From Flavobacterium sp. 9R (GTDB lineage: Bacteria > Bacteroidota > Bacteroidia > Flavobacteriales > Flavobacteriaceae), in the NCBI RefSeq assembly GCF_902506345.1, contig NZ_LR733413.1:2443893-2507892 (forward strand): DNA of 64,000 nt, written 5' to 3'. The position numbers were made by a program, and so were the translations under genes. The notes beneath the pieces were generated by a model. The model made no database searches and was not told where the DNA came from. It saw only the letters and a list, made by a program, of their open reading frames with translations. The number at the start of each line of letters is the position of its first letter. Positions within the stretch are counted from its first letter, which is position 1. Positions 1 through 8,760 of the stretch are shown here, piece by piece.

Positions 1-914
1 GCCGTTGTTGTTTAGTTGAAGTATCCAAAGGAAGTGAAGCTGACCCAAGACCAATGCCAAAATTAATGGCCTCTTGTGTAACAGGCTGTATGGACGGAAT
101 GGAAGTAAACAGCAAATCTTCTGAAAGAGTTACCGAAGCTAGAAAAGCAGTAACGGAGTTTTTACTCATCAACCATCCATTAGATTGTCCAATATGTGAC
201 CAAGCAGGAGAATGTGATTTACAGAACTTAAGCTTTGAACACGGGAAATCTCAAACTCGTTATATTGAAGAAAAAAGAACATTTGAACCTGAAAATATTG
301 GTCCAAATATTCAACTACATATGAATCGTTGCATTTTGTGCCAAAGATGTGTACAAGTTGCCGACCAACTAACAGACAATCGCGTACACGGTGTATTAGA
401 CAGAGGAGACCATGCTAATATCTCTACTTGTATTTCTAAAGCGATTGACAATGAATTCTCAGGAAATATGATTGATGTATGTCCTGTTGGAGCATTGACT
501 GACAAAACCTTCCGTTTCAAATCGAGAGTTTGGTTTAACAAACCTTATAATGCACATAGAGAATGTACTACTCCAGGATGTTGTGGTAAAACTACCGTTT
601 GGATGTTTGGTGGCGAAATTCAACGTGTAACTGGAAGAAAAGACGAGTACCACGAAGTAGAAGAGTTCATTTGTAACACTTGTCGTTTTGATAAGAAAGA
701 TGTAAATGATTGGGTAATTGAAGGACCAAGAGTTTTTGAAAAAGATTCTGTTATCAACCAAAACAATTACACCAAAACAGAAAAAGTAATCATCGATACA
801 GAAGAAAATATCTTATTAGGTAGAGCTCAAGACCGTAAAAAAATCAGTATGGCTGAGATTGATTACAATGAAAAAATTGATGGCAACTTAATAGATTCGA
901 ACAAAAATGGATAG
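1..914 (+). CDS. nuoG: NADH-quinone oxidoreductase subunit G, short form (5' end outside window)
   Basis: Iron-sulfur electron-transfer subunit of the peripheral arm of complex I, passing electrons from NADH towards quinone. The frame is open from base 3, so the true start lies upstream. Visible ligand motifs are CLVEV and SCVTGC of the 2Fe-2S ferredoxin domain, the HPLDCPICDQAGECDLQ segment, the RCILCQRC 4Fe-4S motif with VCPVGALTDK, and a final CTTPGCC patch. The protein then ends, without the large molybdopterin-oxidoreductase-like domain of E. coli NuoG. Its stop overlaps the nuoH start by 8 nt and the downstream genes are intact, so this looks like the short flavobacterial form and not a frameshift. 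The identification is secure. Confidence 0.93.
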   Translation, partial: RCCLVEVSKGSEADPRPMPKLMASCVTGCMDGMEVNSKSSERVTEARKAVTEFLLINHPLDCPICDQAGECDLQNLSFEHGKSQTRYIEEKRTFEPENIGPNIQLHMNRCILCQRCVQVADQLTDNRVHGVLDRGDHANISTCISKAIDNEFSGNMIDVCPVGALTDKTFRFKSRVWFNKPYNAHRECTTPGCCGKTTVWMFGGEIQRVTGRKDEYHEVEEFICNTCRFDKKDVNDWVIEGPRVFEKDSVINQNNYTKTEKVIIDTEENILLGRAQDRKKISMAEIDYNEKIDGNLIDSNKNG

Positions 915-1959
915 TACTTTTATAATAGAAAAAAGTGTTGTAATCGTAGTAGTATTTGCAATTACTATGCTTGTTGCTATGTATTCTACATGGGCAGAAC
1001 GTAAAGTTGCAGCATTTTTACAAGACCGTGTAGGACCAAACAGAGCTGGATGGGGTGGTTTATTTCAACCTTTGGCAGATGGTTTGAAACTTTTTGCAAA
1101 AGAAGAGTTTGAGCCTAACACGCCAAACCGCTTTTTGTTTTTTGTAGGTCCTGGTATTGCAATGGGAACTGCTTTAATGACAAGTGCTGTTATTCCTTGG
1201 GGCGACCGTTTACATCTTTTTGGAAAAGACATTTTACTACAAGCTACAGATATTAATATTGGCCTTTTATACTTTTTTGGAGTAGTTTCAATTGGGGTAT
1301 ACGGAATCATGATTGGTGGATGGGCTTCTAATAATAAATTCTCATTGATGGGAGCTGTTCGTGCGGCTTCTCAAATGGTATCATACGAGGTGGCTATGGG
1401 ATTATCCATGATTGCTTTATTGATGATGACAGGAACTTTGAGTTTAAGAGAAATTTCGGCTCAACAAGCTGGAATGAATTGGAATGTATTTTATCAACCC
1501 TTATCGTTCTTAATCTTTTTGATTTGTGCATTTGCAGAAAGTAACCGTACGCCATTTGACTTACCAGAATGTGAAAGTGAATTGATTGGTGGTTACCATA
1601 CGGAATATTCTTCTATGAAAATGGGATTCTACTTATTTGCTGAATATGCTAATATGTTTATCTCGTCGACTATATTATCTATTTTATTCTTTGGTGGGTA
1701 TAATTATCCAGGAATGGCGTATGCTGTTGAAAACTGGGGAGTGAATATTGGTAATATTATCGGAATAGTTGTTTTATTTGCAAAAATATTCGGATTCATC
1801 TTTTTCTATATGTGGGTAAGATGGACAATCCCTAGATTTAGATACGACCAATTGATGCATTTAGGTTGGAGAATTTTGATTCCACTTTCGATTATCAATA
1901 TTATCATTACTGGAATTGTTATTTTGAGAGCAGATATTGCTGCTTATTTAGGATTCTAA
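907..1959 (+). CDS. nuoH: NADH-quinone oxidoreductase subunit H
   Basis: Membrane subunit of complex I that forms much of the quinone chamber where the peripheral arm meets the membrane arm. The 350 residues are the usual family length and contain about eight hydrophobic segments. Diagnostic motifs are AERKVAAFLQDRVGPNRAG near the N terminus and FAESNRTPFDLPECESELIGG in the middle, the acidic loop near the quinone site. The start overlaps the end of nuoG, which points to translational coupling within one nuo operon. Confidence 0.97.
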   Translation: MDSTFIIEKSVVIVVVFAITMLVAMYSTWAERKVAAFLQDRVGPNRAGWGGLFQPLADGLKLFAKEEFEPNTPNRFLFFVGPGIAMGTALMTSAVIPWGDRLHLFGKDILLQATDINIGLLYFFGVVSIGVYGIMIGGWASNNKFSLMGAVRAASQMVSYEVAMGLSMIALLMMTGTLSLREISAQQAGMNWNVFYQPLSFLIFLICAFAESNRTPFDLPECESELIGGYHTEYSSMKMGFYLFAEYANMFISSTILSILFFGGYNYPGMAYAVENWGVNIGNIIGIVVLFAKIFGFIFFYMWVRWTIPRFRYDQLMHLGWRILIPLSIINIIITGIVILRADIAAYLGF

Positions 1960-1972
1960 TTTAATTACGAAG

Positions 1973-2052
1973 AGCCCTAGCCCTGATAGTAGCGGCATCC
2001 TTTTGTTTTTTTCTTTAAAAAACAAAAGATATAGCGGATAGCAGGATTAGCT
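1973..2052. repeat. REP-like intergenic hairpin element between nuoH and nuoI
   Basis: This 80-bp stretch folds into a long imperfect hairpin. The core is a perfect 12-bp stem (2000-2011 with 2017-2028) closed by 5 bases. The outer arms, AGCCCTAGCCCTGAT on the left and ATAGCAGGATTAGCT on the right, are partly complementary. From memory, very similar AGCCCTAGCCC...GGATTAGCT elements are scattered between genes in Flavobacterium genomes; a genome search would confirm this. It lies inside the operon, so it would be transcribed. Confidence 0.7.
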
Positions 2053-2069
2053 TTAAATAAAAAGAAAAA

Positions 2070-2615
2070 ATGTCAATAGAAACTATATCATTATCGGGTA
2101 GAAAAAAGATGGTTTCCAATAAGGAGATGACCTTTTTGGAGCGTATGTATCTTGTGGCGATTGTAAAGGGTTTAATCATTACAATCCAACACTTCTTTAA
2201 AAAGAAAGCCACAATTCATTACCCAGAACAAGTGCGTACTATGAGTCCAGTTTATAGAGGACAGCACATGTTGAAAAGAGATGAACAAGGTAGAGAAAAC
2301 TGTACTGCGTGTGGATTATGTGCGTTGTCATGTCCTGCTGAAGCCATTACGATGAAAGCAGCTGAGCGTAAGGCAGATGAAAAACACTTGTATCGCGAAG
2401 AAAAATATGCCGAAATCTACGAAATCAATATGTTGCGTTGTATTTTCTGTGGTTTGTGCGAAGAGGCTTGTCCTAAAGATGCTATTTATTTAACTATTTC
2501 AAAAGAATTAGTTCCTGCTAATTACGATAGAGAAGACTTTATTTTTGGAAAAGATAAATTGGTAATGCCTTTAGAAATGGCGATTAAAAATACTCAACTT
2601 CAAAACGCTAACTAA
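2070..2615 (+). CDS. nuoI: NADH-quinone oxidoreductase subunit I (two 4Fe-4S ferredoxin)
   Basis: Carries the two tetranuclear clusters (N6a/N6b) that deliver electrons towards the terminal cluster near quinone. Both CxxCxxCxxxCP motifs are present: CTACGLCALSCP and CIFCGLCEEACP. The length of 181 residues is normal for the family. The stop overlaps the nuoJ start by one base (TAATG). A repeat separates it from nuoH, but position and strand fit the same operon. Confidence 0.97.
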   Translation: MSIETISLSGRKKMVSNKEMTFLERMYLVAIVKGLIITIQHFFKKKATIHYPEQVRTMSPVYRGQHMLKRDEQGRENCTACGLCALSCPAEAITMKAAERKADEKHLYREEKYAEIYEINMLRCIFCGLCEEACPKDAIYLTISKELVPANYDREDFIFGKDKLVMPLEMAIKNTQLQNAN

Positions 2616-3127
2616 TGTCTACAGTACTCATCGTTTTTTGCCTGTTAGGCTTTATTACATTGGCCAGTGCCTTTCTAACGGTTTTTAGCCGAAATCCAAT
2701 ACACAGTGCTATTTACTTAGTGATTTGTTTCTTCTCGATTGCAGGTCATTATTTATTATTGAATGCTCAATTTTTAGCCATAGTTCATATCATTGTTTAC
2801 TCTGGTGCGATTATGATTTTGTTCTTATTTACAATCATGTTAATGAATTTGAATAAGGAAGATGAAGTACATAAACCAAGAATTACACGTTTAGGTGCCA
2901 TTGTTTCGTTTTGTTTAGTATGCTTGGTATTGATTGCAATTTTTACCAATTCAAAACCAATCGTTGGAGAATATGTAGCTACTGGTGAAGATTACCAATC
3001 CATCAATGTTTTGGGTAAAATTCTATTAAACGAATATATGGTTCCGTTTGAATTCGCCTCTATTTTGTTATTGACAGCTATGATAGGAACGGTTCTATTG
3101 TCTAAAAAAGAAAAATTAGAAAAGTAA
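2615..3127 (+). CDS. nuoJ: NADH-quinone oxidoreductase subunit J
   Basis: Small membrane subunit of complex I, about five transmembrane helices, 170 residues. The segment [22 protein letters not shown] matches the conserved third helix of the family. One base overlaps nuoI and one base separates it from nuoK, typical of tight coupling within the nuo operon. Confidence 0.95.
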   Translation: MSTVLIVFCLLGFITLASAFLTVFSRNPIHSAIYLVICFFSIAGHYLLLNAQFLAIVHIIVYSGAIMILFLFTIMLMNLNKEDEVHKPRITRLGAIVSFCLVCLVLIAIFTNSKPIVGEYVATGEDYQSINVLGKILLNEYMVPFEFASILLLTAMIGTVLLSKKEKLEK

Positions 3128-3128
3128 G

Positions 3129-3449
3129 ATGAATAATATTTTAAACCAAATTGGGATCGAAAACTACATCTTTTTGAGTGTCATACTTTTTTGTATCGGC
3201 ATCTTTGGAGTTTTATACAGACGAAATGCCATCATTGTTTTCATGTCGATTGAGATTATGTTGAATGCCGTGAATTTACTTTTTGTAGCTTTCTCCACTT
3301 ATCACCAAGATGCGCAAGGACAAGTTTTTGTGTTTTTCTCAATGGCGGTAGCGGCAGCAGAAGTAGCTGTTGGACTTGCGATTTTAGTTTCTATTTTTAG
3401 AAATCTAGGGTCGATTAGTATCGATAATTTAAAAAACTTAAAAGGATAA
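3129..3449 (+). CDS. nuoK: NADH-quinone oxidoreductase subunit K
   Basis: Three-helix membrane subunit (106 residues) of the proton-pumping arm, related to MnhC of Mrp antiporters. The conserved acidic residues within helices are seen in [15 protein letters not shown] and [17 protein letters not shown]. The nuoL start codon follows its stop directly. Confidence 0.96.
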   Translation: MNNILNQIGIENYIFLSVILFCIGIFGVLYRRNAIIVFMSIEIMLNAVNLLFVAFSTYHQDAQGQVFVFFSMAVAAAEVAVGLAILVSIFRNLGSISIDNLKNLKG

Positions 3450-5339
3450 ATGGAAATGAATACCAACATAGCATTAGTCTTAGTCCTAGCTCCTTTAGTA
3501 GGCTTTTTAATCAATGTGTTTTTTGGAAAAAATTTAGGAAAAACAGTTTCGGGAGCTCTTGGAACTTTGACCGTTTTAGTATCGTTTGTCGCTACTTGCT
3601 TTTTCTTCAGTACAGTTTCTTCGTCAAAAGAAGCGATACAAATTTCATTATTTGATTGGATTCAGATAGGAACATTTAAAATAGATTTAGGTTTTTTAAT
3701 TGACCAACTATCAGTATTGTGGTTGCTTTTTGTAACGGGTATTGGTTCGTTGATTCACTTATACTCTATTAGTTATATGCATGATGATGAAAATATGCAC
3801 AAGTTTTTTGCGTATTTGAATCTGTTTGTGTTTTTCATGATTACTCTTGTTATTGGAAGTAACTTATTGGTTTTATTCATCGGATGGGAAGGCGTTGGAC
3901 TTTGCTCTTACTTACTTATTGGTTTTTGGTATAAAAATCAAGACTATAATGATGCTGCCAAAAAAGCTTTCATTATGAACAGAATTGGTGACTTAGGGTT
4001 ATTGATTGGTATCTTCATTTTAGGAAGACAATTCAATACTTTAGATTACACTTCTTTGAAAACTATTATTTCTGGTGCTTCAGAGCTTAACTTATACGCT
4101 GTTGCAGTAGCTGCATTTTCTTTATTTATTGGAGCTTGTGGTAAATCGGCACAAATTCCGTTGTACACTTGGTTACCTGATGCGATGGCTGGACCAACAC
4201 CAGTTTCGGCTTTGATTCACGCTGCAACGATGGTAACTGCGGGTATCTTTATGATTACTCGTTTGAATTTCATCTTTGATTTAGCCCCAGACGTTCAAAA
4301 CATCATTGCAATAGTGGGTGCTATAACTTCTCTTGTAGCCGCAACTATTGGATTAGCACAAAATGATATCAAAAAAGTATTGGCATATTCTACCGTTTCT
4401 CAATTGGGATTAATGTTCTTGGCTTTGGGATTAGGTGCTTATGAAGTAGCCGTTTTCCATGTTATCACTCATGCTTTTTTCAAAGCTTGTTTGTTCTTAG
4501 GTTCTGGTTCTGTAATTCATGCTTTACACGGGGAACAAGACATGCGCAATATGGGTGGTTTACGTAAAGTTATGCCAGTAACTTTCATCACTATGTTGGT
4601 GTCTTCTCTAGCAATTTCAGGTGTTCCTTTGTTTTCAGGGTTTTTCTCTAAAGATGAGATTTTGTTAACTGCTTTTCACCACAACATTCCTTTATGGGTA
4701 ATTGGTTCTGTGGCGTCTATTATGACTGCTTTTTATATGTTCCGTTTGCTTTTCTTAACTTTCTTCAAAGAGTTTAGAGGAACCGAAGAACAAAAACATC
4801 ACTTACACGAAAGTCCAGCCTTGATTACTGTGCCTTTGATTATTTTAGCAATTTTGGCCACTTTTGGTGGATTGATAAGCTTACCTGGAAATAGCTGGTT
4901 GAACCATTATTTAATTCCGATACTACCTAAATTAGCAACTGCTGAACATCATTTAGGTACAACAGAATATGCATTAATGGCTATTGCAGTGATTGGAGGA
5001 ATTGTAGGTATTGCAATTGCTTACTTCAAATACATCAAAAATGATACAGTACCGCCAGCGGATGCTGAAATCACTGGATTTACAAAAGTCGTATACAACA
5101 AATATTATGTTGATGAGTTGTATGATACGCTTTTTGTAAAAACAACTAATACTTTGTCTCGCTTCTTTAGAGATTATGTTGAAACAGGTATCTCTAGCTT
5201 TGTTTTTGGTCTTGGAAAAGTAACTAACGAATTAGGATTTTATGGAAGAAAAGTACAAAATGGAAGTGTAGGTTTATACCTTTTTGCTTTTGTTTTGGGG
5301 CTTTGCGCGATTATTTCCTTTTTATTTTTAGCACAATAA
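3450..5339 (+). CDS. nuoL: NADH-quinone oxidoreductase subunit L
   Basis: Largest antiporter-like proton-pumping subunit of the membrane arm, 629 residues with many transmembrane helices and an extended C terminus expected to hold the lateral helix. Recognisable motifs are LFIGWEGVGLCSYLLIGFWY, MNRIGDLGLLIG, and PLYTWLPDAMAGPTPVSALIHAATMV. The first ATG abuts the nuoK stop; a second in-frame ATG two codons later could be the start used. Confidence 0.96.
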   Translation: MEMNTNIALVLVLAPLVGFLINVFFGKNLGKTVSGALGTLTVLVSFVATCFFFSTVSSSKEAIQISLFDWIQIGTFKIDLGFLIDQLSVLWLLFVTGIGSLIHLYSISYMHDDENMHKFFAYLNLFVFFMITLVIGSNLLVLFIGWEGVGLCSYLLIGFWYKNQDYNDAAKKAFIMNRIGDLGLLIGIFILGRQFNTLDYTSLKTIISGASELNLYAVAVAAFSLFIGACGKSAQIPLYTWLPDAMAGPTPVSALIHAATMVTAGIFMITRLNFIFDLAPDVQNIIAIVGAITSLVAATIGLAQNDIKKVLAYSTVSQLGLMFLALGLGAYEVAVFHVITHAFFKACLFLGSGSVIHALHGEQDMRNMGGLRKVMPVTFITMLVSSLAISGVPLFSGFFSKDEILLTAFHHNIPLWVIGSVASIMTAFYMFRLLFLTFFKEFRGTEEQKHHLHESPALITVPLIILAILATFGGLISLPGNSWLNHYLIPILPKLATAEHHLGTTEYALMAIAVIGGIVGIAIAYFKYIKNDTVPPADAEITGFTKVVYNKYYVDELYDTLFVKTTNTLSRFFRDYVETGISSFVFGLGKVTNELGFYGRKVQNGSVGLYLFAFVLGLCAIISFLFLAQ

Positions 5340-5351
5340 TACACACATACT

Positions 5352-6791
5352 ATGAACGTATCTCTTATATTACTATTACTTTTAATTGGCGCTTTAGTCA
5401 CTTATTTGGCTGGTGACAAACTCGCTTCAAAGGTAGCCTTGTTGTTTGGACTAGGTACATTTGGAGCCTCTATTGTGCTTTTGAATCAGTATAATGCAGG
5501 TGAAAACATTAGTTTAATAGCGAACTGGATTAATCAACCTAAAGTGGTTTTTGCTCTAAAGGCAGATGGATTATCATTAGCAATGCTATTATTAACTACA
5601 GCATTAACTCCTATAATTATTTATTCTTCTTTTGGAAATGACCTAAAAAATGCCAAGTCATTTTATGCCTTAGTTTTGTTTATGGCTTTTGCAATGGTAG
5701 GTACGTTTTTAGCTTCAGACGGACTATTGTACTACATCTTTTGGGAATTAGCTTTATTACCTATTTACTTTATTGCTTTAGTATGGGGTAATGGTGATGC
5801 TGAGGAACGCAAAAAAACAGTAGTTAAATTCTTTATCTATACACTTGCAGGTTCCTTGTTTATGTTGGTTGCCTTTGTTTATATGTACCAACAAGCGGGA
5901 AGCTTTTTACTAGAAGATTTATATAAATTAAACTTAACTGCTTCTGAACAAAAATGGATTTTCCTAGCTTTCTTCGGAGCTTATGCTATCAAAATACCAT
6001 TAATTCCTTTTCATACTTGGCAAGCGAATGTATACCAAAAAGCACCAACTGTTGGTACCATGTTACTTTCAGGTATTATGCTAAAAATGGGATTATACAG
6101 CGTTCTGCGTTGGCAATTGCCTCTATCTAGAATTGCAGCTAAAGAATATATGCCAATTTTTATCGCTATCGGTATTGCTGGTGTTGTTTATGGCTCAATT
6201 GTAGCGCTAAGACAAAAGGATTTAAAAAAGTTACTGGCTTATTCTTCCTTAGCTCACGTTGGTTTAATCGCTGCTGGAGCTTACACTTTAACCATCGATG
6301 GATTTAGAGGTGCTGTTTTGCAAATGATTGCTCACGGATTTGTAGTGGTAGGTCTTTTCTTTGCTGCTGAAATCATTTACAGAAGATATGAAACAAGAGC
6401 CATTTCAGAAATGGGAGGCATTCGTGCATTAGCACCAAAATTTACCTCTTTGTTTTTAATTTTAGTTTTGGCCTCTGTTGCTTTACCAACTACATTCAAC
6501 TTTGTTGGGGAATTTACAGTTTTGTATAGCTTGTCTCAAATCAATATTTGGTTTGCCATCTTGGGCGGTACAACCATTATTTTTGGGGCTTATTATATGC
6601 TTAAGATGTTTCAATATGTTATGCTTGGTGAAACAAATACCAAAACGTTTTACCCTCTTTCATTAAGCGAAACCATAACGTTACTAAGTATAGTTGCTGT
6701 ACTGTTCTTTTTTGGATTGTATCCAAAACCAATTACAGACTTAATCACACCAAGTCTAGAAGAAATTTTAAATCAAATCAATAAGATTTAG
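5352..6791 (+). CDS. nuoM: NADH-quinone oxidoreductase subunit M
   Basis: Second antiporter-like subunit of the complex I membrane arm, 479 residues, fully membrane-embedded. Family motifs include FWELALLPIYFIALVWG, IPLIPFHTWQANVYQKAPTVGTMLLSGIMLKMGLY, and LLAYSSLAHVGLI. It lies 12 nt after nuoL. The normal neighbour nuoN is displaced by the four-helix-bundle gene at 6826. Confidence 0.96.
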   Translation: MNVSLILLLLLIGALVTYLAGDKLASKVALLFGLGTFGASIVLLNQYNAGENISLIANWINQPKVVFALKADGLSLAMLLLTTALTPIIIYSSFGNDLKNAKSFYALVLFMAFAMVGTFLASDGLLYYIFWELALLPIYFIALVWGNGDAEERKKTVVKFFIYTLAGSLFMLVAFVYMYQQAGSFLLEDLYKLNLTASEQKWIFLAFFGAYAIKIPLIPFHTWQANVYQKAPTVGTMLLSGIMLKMGLYSVLRWQLPLSRIAAKEYMPIFIAIGIAGVVYGSIVALRQKDLKKLLAYSSLAHVGLIAAGAYTLTIDGFRGAVLQMIAHGFVVVGLFFAAEIIYRRYETRAISEMGGIRALAPKFTSLFLILVLASVALPTTFNFVGEFTVLYSLSQINIWFAILGGTTIIFGAYYMLKMFQYVMLGETNTKTFYPLSLSETITLLSIVAVLFFFGLYPKPITDLITPSLEEILNQINKI

Positions 6792-6792
6792 G

Positions 6793-6825
6793 AATTTAAT
6801 AATTAGGAATTAGGATTTTTTAAAA
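6793..6825. repeat. AATTAGGA repeats on the left flank of the inserted small gene
   Basis: A/T-rich stretch between the nuoM stop and the next start. AATTAGGA occurs twice in a row at 6801-6815. It is roughly the inverse of the TCCT-containing repeats on the far side of the small gene (7228-7260), as if the gene and its flanks arrived together. Confidence 0.5.
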
Positions 6826-7194
6826 ATGACAAAAGAGGAACTTAAAAATAGAACCAAACAATTTGCTTTGGATGTTTTTAAATTTTTAATGAGTCTAGAG
6901 AAAACAAAAGCAAATGATGTAGTCTCTTTTCAACTTTTTAAATCATCATCATCAGTTGCAGCGAATTACAGAGCTGTTTGTAGAGGAAAATCAGATGCTG
7001 ATTTTTTAAACAAACTAAAAATTGTAGATGAAGAAGCAGATGAAAGTTTGTTTTGGTTAGAATTTATAAAGGGTTTAGAAGTACCTTGTGATAAAACAGT
7101 ATTAGATTCACTAATAAAAGAAGCAAATGAATTAGTATCAATTTTTTCAGCTGCCATAAAAACAATAAAAGAAAAAAATAACAGTAAAAAATAG
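6826..7194 (+). CDS. Four-helix-bundle protein of the 23S rRNA intervening-sequence (S23) family
   Basis: The 122-residue protein resembles small four-helix-bundle proteins first noticed in intervening sequences of 23S rRNA genes and common as stand-alone genes in Bacteroidota. The family pattern is clear: FALDVFKFLMSL, then QLFKSSSSVAANYRAVCRGKSDADFLNKLKIVDEEADESLFWLE, then a helical tail. Molecular function is not established. It lies inside the nuo operon between nuoM and nuoN, where no complex I gene is expected, and has A/T-rich repeats on both sides, suggesting acquisition by insertion. Its ATG is 35 nt after nuoM, so it is probably co-transcribed. Confidence 0.85.
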   Translation: MTKEELKNRTKQFALDVFKFLMSLEKTKANDVVSFQLFKSSSSVAANYRAVCRGKSDADFLNKLKIVDEEADESLFWLEFIKGLEVPCDKTVLDSLIKEANELVSIFSAAIKTIKEKNNSKK

Positions 7195-7227
7195 GGCTTT
7201 TGAGATGGTGAATTAAGTGTTACTTTT

Positions 7228-7260
7228 AAATCCTAAATCAAAAATCCTGAATCAAAAAAT
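7228..7260. repeat. TCCT repeats on the right flank of the inserted small gene
   Basis: Two tandem imperfect copies of AATCCTnAATCAAA lie just before nuoN. Read on the other strand they give TTTAGGATTT and TTCAGGATTT, similar to the AATTAGGA repeats at 6793-6825. The small gene is therefore framed by inverted, degenerate short repeats. Confidence 0.45.
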
Positions 7261-7265
7261 CAAAA

Positions 7266-8633
7266 ATGAATACATTAATAGCTATAATAGGATTAGGTGT
7301 TTTATGCCTTTTATTTGAAATTCTTGATTTCAGAAAAGCAATTATTCCTGTAACCATCATTGGATTATTAGGTGTACTTGGCTTAACCGTTGCCGATTAC
7401 AATGCACCTGCTTCTTATTACAACAATATGATTTCGGTCAATAATTTCTCTGTTACTTTTTCGAGTTTATTTATTGTACTTACCATATTTTTAGTGGCAT
7501 TAAGCCATAACTTTTACGAAAATCATCAGTCAAAATTATCTGATTTTGTTGCCATAAAAATATTCTTATTATCAGGAGCTGTTGCGATGGTTTCTTTTGG
7601 AAACTTAGCTATGTTCTTCTTAGGCATTGAAGTTTTATCTATTTCATTATACATTCTTGCTGCAAGTAACCGAATGAACTTAAAAAGCAATGAAGCAGGT
7701 ATGAAATACTTTTTGATGGGTTCATTTGCTTCTGGAATCATTCTTTTTGGTATCTGCCTTGTTTATGGTGCTATGGGAAGCTTTGATGTTTCAGAAATAA
7801 GTCAAATGTCTCAATCGGCTGAATTACCAATATGGTTCCCAATTGGTATTATTTTATTGAGCATTGGTATGTTATTTAAAATTGCTGCTGTACCTTTCCA
7901 TTTTTGGGCACCAGATGTTTATGAAGGTTCTCCATCAATGACTACAGCGACGATGAGTACGTTAGCAAAAGTTGTGGCAATGGCTACATTTTTCAAATTA
8001 CTATCGGCTTTGAATGCCGATTTAAATTATAACTTCCAATTGGTGATTGTTATTATTTCTATTGCTTCAATGACAGTGGGTAATATTATGGCATTAAAAC
8101 AAAGCAATGTAAAACGTATGTTGGCCTTTTCAGGTATATCTCACGCTGGTTTTATGATTATGACTTTGTTAAGCATCGGAACTTCTGCTGGAAGTTTATT
8201 GTACTATGCTACTGCTTATTCTTTGGCTGGTATTGGTGCTTTTAGCGTGCTACTTTACGTATGCAAAAACCAAAACAACGAAGACATTACCAATTTCCAA
8301 GGTTTAGGCAAAACCAATCCGCTATTGGCAGCTGTTTTAACGGGTTCATTATTGTCAATGGCAGGAATTCCTATATTTTCTGGTTTCTTCGCTAAATTGG
8401 CTTTATTCAACCAAACAATTGATGCTGGCTACTTAGTTGTCGTAATTGTTGCCGTAATCAACTCTATCATAAGTGTGGGGTATTACTTCAAATTAATTTT
8501 AGCGATGTACAGTAAAGAGCCAAACGAATCTAGAACTGGAAAACCATTCTTGATTTATGCTGTAGCCATTCTTTCATTGTTATTAAACATAGCGTTAGGA
8601 CTTTTCCCTTCCCTAGTAATGGATTTGATTTAA
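7266..8633 (+). CDS. nuoN: NADH-quinone oxidoreductase subunit N
   Basis: Third antiporter-like proton-pumping subunit of complex I, 455 residues. Motifs include FFLGIEVLSISLYILAA, MKYFLMGSFASGIILFG, AAVPFHFWAPDVYEGSP, and RMLAFSGISHAGFM. It is the last gene of the operon: the stop is followed within about 25 nt by a strong intrinsic terminator. Confidence 0.96.
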   Translation: MNTLIAIIGLGVLCLLFEILDFRKAIIPVTIIGLLGVLGLTVADYNAPASYYNNMISVNNFSVTFSSLFIVLTIFLVALSHNFYENHQSKLSDFVAIKIFLLSGAVAMVSFGNLAMFFLGIEVLSISLYILAASNRMNLKSNEAGMKYFLMGSFASGIILFGICLVYGAMGSFDVSEISQMSQSAELPIWFPIGIILLSIGMLFKIAAVPFHFWAPDVYEGSPSMTTATMSTLAKVVAMATFFKLLSALNADLNYNFQLVIVIISIASMTVGNIMALKQSNVKRMLAFSGISHAGFMIMTLLSIGTSAGSLLYYATAYSLAGIGAFSVLLYVCKNQNNEDITNFQGLGKTNPLLAAVLTGSLLSMAGIPIFSGFFAKLALFNQTIDAGYLVVVIVAVINSIISVGYYFKLILAMYSKEPNESRTGKPFLIYAVAILSLLLNIALGLFPSLVMDLI

Positions 8634-8655
8634 AACCGAATTCAATATAAATTAC

Positions 8656-8691
8656 AACCGTCTCCAATGTACTTTTGAGACGGTTTTTTTT
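8656..8691 (+). terminator. Intrinsic terminator of the nuo operon
   Basis: Perfect 9-bp stem AACCGTCTC (8656-8664) and GAGACGGTT (8677-8685) with a 12-base loop, followed by an unbroken T tract. Confidence 0.9.
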
Positions 8692-8733
8692 ATAATATAA
8701 ACTTTAAAAACGAAGCTTTGCTTTGAAATCAGT

Positions 8734-8741
8734 TATTTTTG
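8734..8741 (+). promoter_or_regulatory. Possible -7 box for the dsbA-like gene
   Basis: TATTTTTG matches the Bacteroidota -7 consensus TAnnTTTG and lies 19 nt before the ATG at 8761. No good TTTG-type -33 box is seen at the usual distance, so support is partial. Confidence 0.35.
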
Positions 8742-8760
8742 TATCACTAAATAAAATAAA

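Noticed and set aside
6826..7194. An unknown extra complex I subunit
   Set aside because: The sequence matches the four-helix-bundle/S23 family and has no membrane segment or cofactor motif; the position is better explained by insertion.
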